Of a DNA stretch of 64,000 bases, positions 57,484-64,000 are shown piece after piece. The notes beneath the pieces are model-generated. The model worked only from the letters and a program-made list of their open reading frames with translations, was not told the DNA's origin and did not search any database. Made by a program: the position numbers and the translations under genes. The DNA comes from Plantago major (taxonomy: Eukaryota; Streptophyta; Magnoliopsida; Lamiales; Plantaginaceae), in the NCBI GenBank assembly GCA_026545765.1, contig CM048843.1, positions 868,001-932,000 on the forward strand, given 5' to 3'. Numbering within the stretch: the stretch's first letter is position 1; each line of letters starts with the position of its first letter.

Positions 57484-59777
57484 ATGCTGAAACGCAGCTT
57501 CAGATTGGGATTGATCACCTCCTGGTTCCGAACTAAAGTCGTCGATCCGCTTATCCTGATTCTCCAAAGGTAAAAATTTGAACTTTATGTCATTTGAGCT
57601 TTTACATGGGATGAATTTATGGCGTCTTGATATGAATTTGTATGCTAGGTCAATTTGGATTGGTCACTGATGCAATTGTTGTTTACCAGGGGAACAGAAC
57701 CGAAGCAATTGGCGTTTTCGGCAGCTTTGGGAATCACCTTGGGATTGTTTCCCATTTGTGGTATGTTTTGTGCTTGTGATTTGATGAGCTGCTGTTTGTT
57801 CGGTTTTATGTTTCTGGAACTCTCTGGTTACTAGCTGTAACTTTTTTTCCTTTTGTTTCATGACTCGAATTCGTGTTGAGTTTTTGTTGTGAACTTGTGA
57901 TTACATAGGTTCCATATTTGATTGCACTGTGTTGTTTTCTTCTAGTTTCTATGTTCCTTAGGTGGGCTGCTTGTTCGGTTTCATGTTTCTGGAACTCTCT
58001 GGTTACTAGCTTCTTTTTTTTTTTCATGAATCGAATTTGTTTTACGTTTCTGTGCTAATGAGGTTACATATTTAGTTGTGCTGTGTTGTTTTCTTCTGGT
58101 TTCGAAGTTTCTAAGGTGGGATTTTCTTGGATAATTTGAATGAGGGGATAATGATGGAGTTTATGTCTGTGCTAGGTGTTACTGTTTTCCTCTGTGGGGT
58201 GGCTATTGCAGTGCTCGGATCTCTTTGCCATGCTCCAACTGTGATGCTTACTAATTTTATTGCAACTCCAATTGAATTGAGGTAATCCAGTGAGGTGCTT
58301 TGTCTAACCCCCTCGGATTTAAAGTTGCTAATACTTTGTTTGGATTTGGAGTGATTGAGCTGACATAGTCAGAGACACTAGCGATTACTCATACAAACTT
58401 CATTTGTGCATTTTGAGATATTAACTGGTTATATTTATTAAGGTTATCAATTGCACTCGGTACACAGATTATCAGATAACTAAGTGTCACTGATATACTT
58501 GAGTGCTTGGTCTAAGATATCTGGAATATTGTTCTTTTCATACGATAAACTCACAAAAAATAGGACACGGTGCTGCTCCAATGGAGTTTGAACCCGTCAC
58601 CTCCTAATCACCTATAGACGTGTCAAAACCCACCACTTGGTCCAAGATATCTGAAGATATATGCTATAGAAGGCCCTGGTTCTAGTAGACTTTCAAATTA
58701 ACCCAGTTCCCGTACATCCTGCCATTTGAGAATGCTCGCTACTTGAAAATGGCTGTAAAAATGAGTCCCTGTATTTCTTTTAGCAAGTTTGGCGGCTGAG
58801 TCTATTCTTGCATGTAAAAATGGTCGATATGGCTTCTTTTCAGCTGCTCTTGTTGCGTTGGCTTGGCTTGTGCATTCCTTTTAGCTGTATTCTCACTTGT
58901 TGAACTTAAGTTTCCTCGAGTAGTAATATCAACATACTGATGGTGTGTTATGTTTCGCAGCTTGGTCGTGCCATTTCTACGCTTTGGTGAATTCGTTACT
59001 GGAGGGCCTCATTTTCCTTTAACCTCTGATGCTTTTAAGAAAGTTTTGACTGGAAACGCTTCACATGAGGTCTTGCAGAGCATTCTGCACGCGGTATGTT
59101 ACTAATTTGATATCTTTGTTCAGTCTCTTATCCTCCAGCTTTCTGGTGCATTTATTTTGGAAGTCGGGCTAGCTCATTACATTTTCCTGGGCAAGCTTAT
59201 TTGGGACCTAAACATTTGCTTAGATGATCATATCCAGAGCACTGTAGACCTCCAATTCTTCATTTTGTTTTCCTATGAATATATAGAATTGACCTAAAGG
59301 CTAGTGAGCTTGCAGCCAGGTATAACATACATGGTTAGGTTATCAAAAAATCGTATGTACTAGAACTAAAGAGGATATTATCGTCAATTCTAAGAAAGCA
59401 AAGTCTCAGATTTTCATGACTGCCAGCATAAACTTAATTGAATTTTGTGCCCTTCGTTGAATATACACTTGATTAATTGTAATAAGTAACCGTGGTAAGC
59501 TTGCATCTCACAAAAGGGTGAAATTGGTGTAGCTTATTTCTTTGATATGCCTTGAGGTTTTTTTTCTTTTCTTTTCAGTTTACTAGTGTGGTTACTCAGT
59601 TCTGTTAAATTATATTTGCAGTTGTTGGGATGGCTTATTGCTGCACCATTCATCTTAGGAGCCCTGTATTTTATCTCTCTGCCATGCTTCATGATCTTGG
59701 TGCGTAAATTCGGCACTGTTCCCTCAAGCCCAAAAAGGCTGCCAACTTCGGTTTCTGATGTCAAGCTAAAAGAGTAA
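57484..59777 (+). CDS. DUF2062 family membrane protein
   Basis: Five exons: 57,484-57,569; 57,690-57,760; 58,176-58,281; 58,961-59,093; 59,622-59,777. They sum to 552 nt, or 183 residues. The N-terminus is basic (MLKRSFRLGL). Hydrophobic segments lie at about residues 35-75 (LAFSAALGITLGLFPICG, FLCGVAIAVLG) and about 133-160 (LLGWLIAAPFILGALYFISL). The Gly/Pro-rich LGLFPICG region and the motif between the segments (TNFIATPIELR) are typical of DUF2062, a small membrane protein family shared by bacteria and plants with no established biochemical role. The gene follows GDPD on the same strand. A truncated copy of its first exon lies at 49,014. Confidence 0.88.
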
Positions 59778-60953
59778 AAAGTGAGGACTGTCTGAAACTG
59801 TAATAAACGATTATTGTTCTTTGCAAGTGAGGAAGCTATGCGGCCTTCTCTTTCTCCAAACAGTTGTACAGAACTCTTGAGCATCCGTTGCTATATATAT
59901 GTAAATATGCGCAAACTGATGTTTCTGTTATGTCTCTTTCTGAATATCGCATGCTGAAACATCCAGGCATTAAAGAGTAATTGCTCGTTCAACGAGTAAT
60001 CTGGTTGCAAGATTTGGTGTGGTGTTATTTTAGAGTCTAGCATTATTGAACTGAGCATGGCTCGAACTCGTTAGTGTTGTTTTTGCAAAACAACTTAATA
60101 AGACCATTGGTGACCTGATAAGGCAGACCGGTAATTGAATATCATACTAGCTGATAAGGTGACCAGTAGTTATTTGAAGTAGGAACAAAAATGAAATCTA
60201 GAAAAAGATGAGAGAAAAGAAGATCGGGAAAGCTGCTAACAAGAGGGAACCCCGAAGGCATCATGTCAAAGGGAATAAGAAGAGGCAAACACTTGCTACT
60301 GCCGTACTGCAACGAGGGCGGAGTGGAGTTTATTCTCCGCCAAGCAATAGATAACCGCACGGTGTCAAATTATTGTAAAAGTTGTGATTTTGCTAATATA
60401 AAGTATAATCATATTATAAATTGTATTATCACTCGTGCTCTTTGGGTTTGGGATAAATCTGAGAGTCGGAGCCTTCCTCCTATTCCCCTACGTATATAGG
60501 ATATTTTAAGAGGTGAACATCTTTCTTAGCAGATGAAGTTTTTTACCAAGACTGCTCCCCACACAGGAGCCTCCTCAGTCCTCACATGTAAACTAGTGGT
60601 TCCCGTCTTTGTTTGTTTGTGAGAGAAAACCTCGTCTACTGATCTACTCACATAATGAGAAGTTTCACAAGTCCAACTATTGGACACATTTGGTCACCAC
60701 ACTTGATCATATAGTACAGCTCAACAAATGAGGAAGTATCTAGATGGAGAAAATTTTCCCAAATCTTTTGATAAACATGACAAGAGTATAAAATACAACA
60801 TCCAACCACTGCCTGAGAACCTAGAGATCAATAAATCCACTGAAGACGACAATGCACAGTTTGGCCTTCTGGTAATTAAGAAAATATCCAGTAAATACAA
60901 AATTGTTCTTCCAGTCCTTTTGTTCGTGGTTATCTTAACTGAAGGAGCATATA
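59778..60953. other. Intergenic between convergent DUF2062 and EMC5 genes
   Basis: 1.18 kb containing both 3' UTRs. Open stretches near 60,142-60,499 on both strands show no recognisable domain and are not called as genes. Confidence 0.5.
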
Positions 60954-63287
60954 TCAGTTGAGCTTTACATCCATGTCCAGGGGAAAGGCTTTACCGCGAT
61001 GATTAAAGATCATGAAATCCATGTTTGCAGGTAGGCTTACCACCCTAGATCACAAAATAAAGAGGATTGAAATTGTTACTCGGACATCAGAACTAAGCAC
61101 ATCAAATAGAGAACAACAGGTAGTAGTCACTCACATATTTAACTTGAGAACAGGCAGTACTCAATCACATATTGGCTTGTTAAATTTGTAGCAACATCAC
61201 AAATCAACTCCCAGAACTCCTTTTCTATATGCGTTTCAAGATAGGGCATGGTTTTAGATCTCTCCTATCTGTCTTGCTATAGCTTAGGATGGAGAAGAGG
61301 GTTAAGATTAATGCAGAACTAGCCTTCTATCAGGGCAGTTTGGGTGGAGAATAAGAATTTCACTGTATTCAATAATGTTTGGGTCCTAGACGAGAATTCC
61401 AGAATTTCAACGATGATTGGGCATAATATCTAAAGATCACCTAACATGAAATATTAAGAATAATAATATGTCGAGATATAGAACTATTCAAAAAGAACAT
61501 CAAGAAAATATCAAGACACCGAAAAGGGAAAACATCTTAGGAACAAACTAATTCAGCAGCTAAACCATGAAGATGATAGCCACTGGTTGCAGATATACAA
61601 TGGGAAAACAAATTACAACTCAGTACAGTTTTCAATGGATACAACACTAATAATTTACACAAACCTAAAATGGGGAAAAAGGAATCAAGATACTAATGTT
61701 TTACAATCCAATTCCAATACTCTTACAGGCGCACAAAAATGAAAATGAATAGACGATTATAATTCTTAGGAAACACCTATTCTTCCTCACATTAGGGAAA
61801 ACCAAACCCCAAGTGTTTGGCTCACTCCCCCAAAATTAAACTAGTTTAAGTGTTTTTTCAGAAATAACCTATTTTATAAACCATACTGGGATTTCAGGTT
61901 GCCACAGTCCATATTACCAGTTTTATTGACATTCTGGCAAAAGATTAGTGAAACTGAGAAGCATGTGAGCTAATTCTTAAAAGACTTCTACTATTAAGCA
62001 GACCAGGTGTGACTTCATCATATTTAGAGTGAAAACATGTTTTCACTCCAAATGAATAAGGTGTCAATAGAAACATCAGAAGGATGCTTCAAATTAGCAC
62101 CTTACAAGAAAAGTGAAGGAATAAAGAGACATGTGCCACAAAATATACGCGAACCCATGAGTTGAATGCTCTGCTGATTCCTAATAGTTTATTGTAAATA
62201 CAACGGTTTTTCAAACGATTAACTAATGATATCAGATTATTGGCTGCAGCAGCTTGTTTCATGATGACACGAGATGTGATCAATAACACGTACATAATGA
62301 CTATATAAGTCCAAGAAGAAAGCTCTTCAGTTGATAATTCATGTACAAGTGCCACATATCAACCAAGAGCATCAATATTGTATTATTGTGACCTTGGGAA
62401 AGAGTAAGACCAGGAAAAATACGAAAAGAAACATCACAAAGTGAACTGAAATAACAGATGTTTGGGATCTAAAGATGGATTAGGGGATTTCTCAGACTCA
62501 CATTAACCTAACACACTAGCTAAAGAAGTTATCGAAAAAAGCTCTCTCCAATACTAGTAATCGTAACACCAGTTCCATTGCCACCAATGATCCGTGATCG
62601 TGTATTCGTGATTCTCTCCGAACAGAGAAGCTATATACCCACAAAAATCGAGTTGACATACACAAATCAACCATCGAAATAATAGTAACTGTAACTCACA
62701 TACACCATTCATGTTCTTAGCTAAAAGCCTAAAACAATACCACCCAGTCACCCACTATTCCAATGAAACTCAATACCCTTATATAGAATGCAGAGTAAAA
62801 TATTACTAGTAATTACTTAACAAAACAACAGTACTTTCTCAAGTAGAAGGAAAAGGAACAGTTAAATACTACTAGTACCTGTTTTCATCTGAATGTGGGA
62901 GAATTGACAGAAACTTCCCAGGCACAGTCAAACCAGCCCACATGCACAAAACCAAAGAAGCTACCAACTCCATCACCACCTGCACGTAACAAAATTTGAT
63001 CCACTTTAACCTAAAATCAAGTACCAGAAACTAGTAGATAAAATTACAGAGGTAATTGAGAAAATACGTTGAAGGGAGGTCCAGAGAATTCTTCCTCAGT
63101 GATCTTGAGCAAAGATCTATCTGCAAAAGCAAATCACACCAGTATTTCAAGATTTGAGGTACGAAAAATTGAATCTTGGATAGATAGGTGGAACAAATTG
63201 GGGTGAGAGAGTACACTGAATGGTGGAATAGGCAGCGTGAGAGAGGATTAGAAATCCAACAACGCCGATGATGAAACCAGCTCCCAT
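60954..63287 (-). CDS. ER membrane protein complex subunit 5 (EMC5 / MMGT family)
   Basis: Four exons on the minus strand: 63,287-63,215; 63,120-63,068; 62,979-62,879; 61,044-60,954. They sum to 318 nt, or 105 residues, the usual plant length. The product starts MGAGFIIGVVGFLILSHAAY (first membrane helix), continues QYRSLLKITEEEFSGPPFN, then a second helix (MELVASLVLCMWAGLTV), PGKFLSILPHSDENR, and ends NMDFMIFNHRGKAFPLDMD. This matches the family first described as a membrane magnesium transporter and now known as EMC5, a subunit of the complex that inserts tail-anchored and multipass proteins into the ER membrane. Donor use CAGT|GTACTC in exon 1 is needed to keep phase. Intron 3 is long (1.83 kb), and the last exon is easy to miss. 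Confidence 0.92.
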
Positions 63288-63884
63288 CTTTCTTCACTGT
63301 AGTCGTCGATAACTGAGAAAAATCGCAGTTGGCCTGGCTGTAGTAATTTAGGAGTGGAATTATGATGAGGAAGATGAACCAGAAGTATTATGGATTGGTT
63401 ATGATTCTCAACTACTGTTGCTGTGGGTTTATTTGACTGGGCCTGAGGCCCAGTATCAAAAGTTAGTGAGGGTGATTCTGGCCTACTACAAAATTTGGGA
63501 ATTCTAATTAGTAATGAGTTAATTTGTGCCATGGACCCTCTCAAAATCCACATTAGTAATTGCACTGTTAAAACAGATCGAGCCGAGTCGAGCTTTACAA
63601 ATGTTCATTCAGTTCGTTAAAAGTAATATGTCCATATAGGTAGGAGGGAGTTCAGCTGAGATGAGCTCCACAGTTTGGACTCGAACTTGGCTCTATTCGT
63701 CTATTCGAGCACAACCCGTGACTTTTTAATTAAAATATTTAAAACTCAAAACTTCGAATTTAACTTGATTCGCAAACTCGAATAGTTACCAAAACTTATA
63801 TTTTGGCAAAAGAAATTAAATTAGAGTATAAAATAACTTAAAGTTTACATCCTTGCTATATGTATTTATGCATATAACCAAATA
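63288..63884. other. EMC5 upstream region
   Basis: Promoter side of EMC5. A stretch at about 63,576-63,780 carries GAGCCGAGTCGAGC and CTCGAAC motifs, similar in style to the insertion at 44,290-44,395, and may be a decayed hAT-type MITE. No gene was recognised. Confidence 0.4.
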
Positions 63885-64000
63885 CTACCCCAGTCCCGAA
63901 TTCAACTTCTCATTGGTTCGGACACAAATTTTAAGCAAAGAGTAAAATAGAGTAGGACAGAGTGGGGAATAAATATATGTGAGAGGGTGAATAAAGCATG
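63885..64000. mobile_element. Possible Stowaway MITE remnant cut by the window end
   Basis: CTACCCCAGTCCCGAATTC after TA resembles a decayed Stowaway end (CTCCCTCCGTCCCGAA). The other end would be beyond the window, so this is only a suggestion. Confidence 0.35.

Larger units (their letters stand above)
52100..57600. repeat. Tandem segmental duplication, copy 2
   Basis: This segment matches 44,065-49,176: diverged promoter region (52,100-52,417), GDPD exons with the same sizes and phases, and DUF2062 exon 1 (57,484-57,569). In GDPD exon 8 the two copies differ at about 19 of 128 positions by hand count, so the duplication is not recent. On the right the segment continues into the complete DUF2062 gene, so this side keeps the ancestral junction. 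Confidence 0.8.

Noticed and set aside
58555-58660. tRNA-like box B (GGGTTCAAAC on the minus strand) in DUF2062 intron 3, suggesting a SINE
   Set aside because: No convincing box A, no poly-A or target duplication could be defined, so it is not called.
60142-60499. Open stretches on both strands between DUF2062 and EMC5
   Set aside because: No recognisable domain on either strand and no gene context.

Overview
The window is nuclear DNA of a flowering plant, most likely a core eudicot. It holds GT-AG intron-rich genes for conserved plant proteins, TA-flanked Stowaway MITEs, a hAT transposon and several Copia and Gypsy LTR elements. Nothing bacterial or organellar was seen. The species cannot be named from the sequence alone.

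Bases 1 to about 19,550 are a nest of LTR-retrotransposon fossils. The oldest layer is a plus-strand Copia element (here A): gag tail at 9,163, protease start at about 9,690, integrase, reverse transcriptase and RNase H from 15,677 to 19,064, then polypurine tract and 3' LTR from 19,219. An Athila-like Gypsy element (B, minus strand, LTR 7,940-9,162) sits in A's gag. A second Copia (C, minus strand, LTR 2,594-4,254, running off the left edge) sits in B. A fourth element (D, 9,758-15,671) sits in A's protease region. D has two 287-bp LTRs, a 5-bp target duplication and no coding capacity, and carries arrays of short hairpins and ~65-bp motifs.

Bases 19,847-23,236 encode eIF3 subunit I (8 exons, 326 codons). 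A degenerate autonomous-type hAT element (23,744-27,667, 8-bp target duplication) follows. Bases 27,700-32,200 hold MITEs and one small two-exon defensin-like gene (29,758-30,136).

Bases 32,210-63,287 are gene-rich: eIF2D (plus, 8 exons), a coiled-coil protein of unknown function (minus, 11 exons), a membrane-anchored GDPD4-like glycerophosphodiester phosphodiesterase (plus, 9 exons), a second GDPD copy, a DUF2062 membrane protein (plus, 5 exons) and EMC5/MMGT (minus, 4 exons). The two GDPD genes come from a ~5-kb tandem duplication that took in the head-to-head promoter on one side and the first exon of the DUF2062 gene on the other. Copy 1 therefore ends in an orphan DUF2062 exon 1, and copy 2 lost its start codon but keeps eight open, correctly phased exons. 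A 2.8-kb solo Gypsy-type LTR later landed at the junction.

The genes are ordinary housekeeping genes: translation initiation (eIF3i, eIF2D), lipid catabolism (GDPD) and ER membrane protein insertion (EMC5). The unusual content lies in the duplication, the non-coding LTR element D and the repeated palindromes. Exon ends were set by eye from splice sites and reading phase; identity and divergence values are hand counts.
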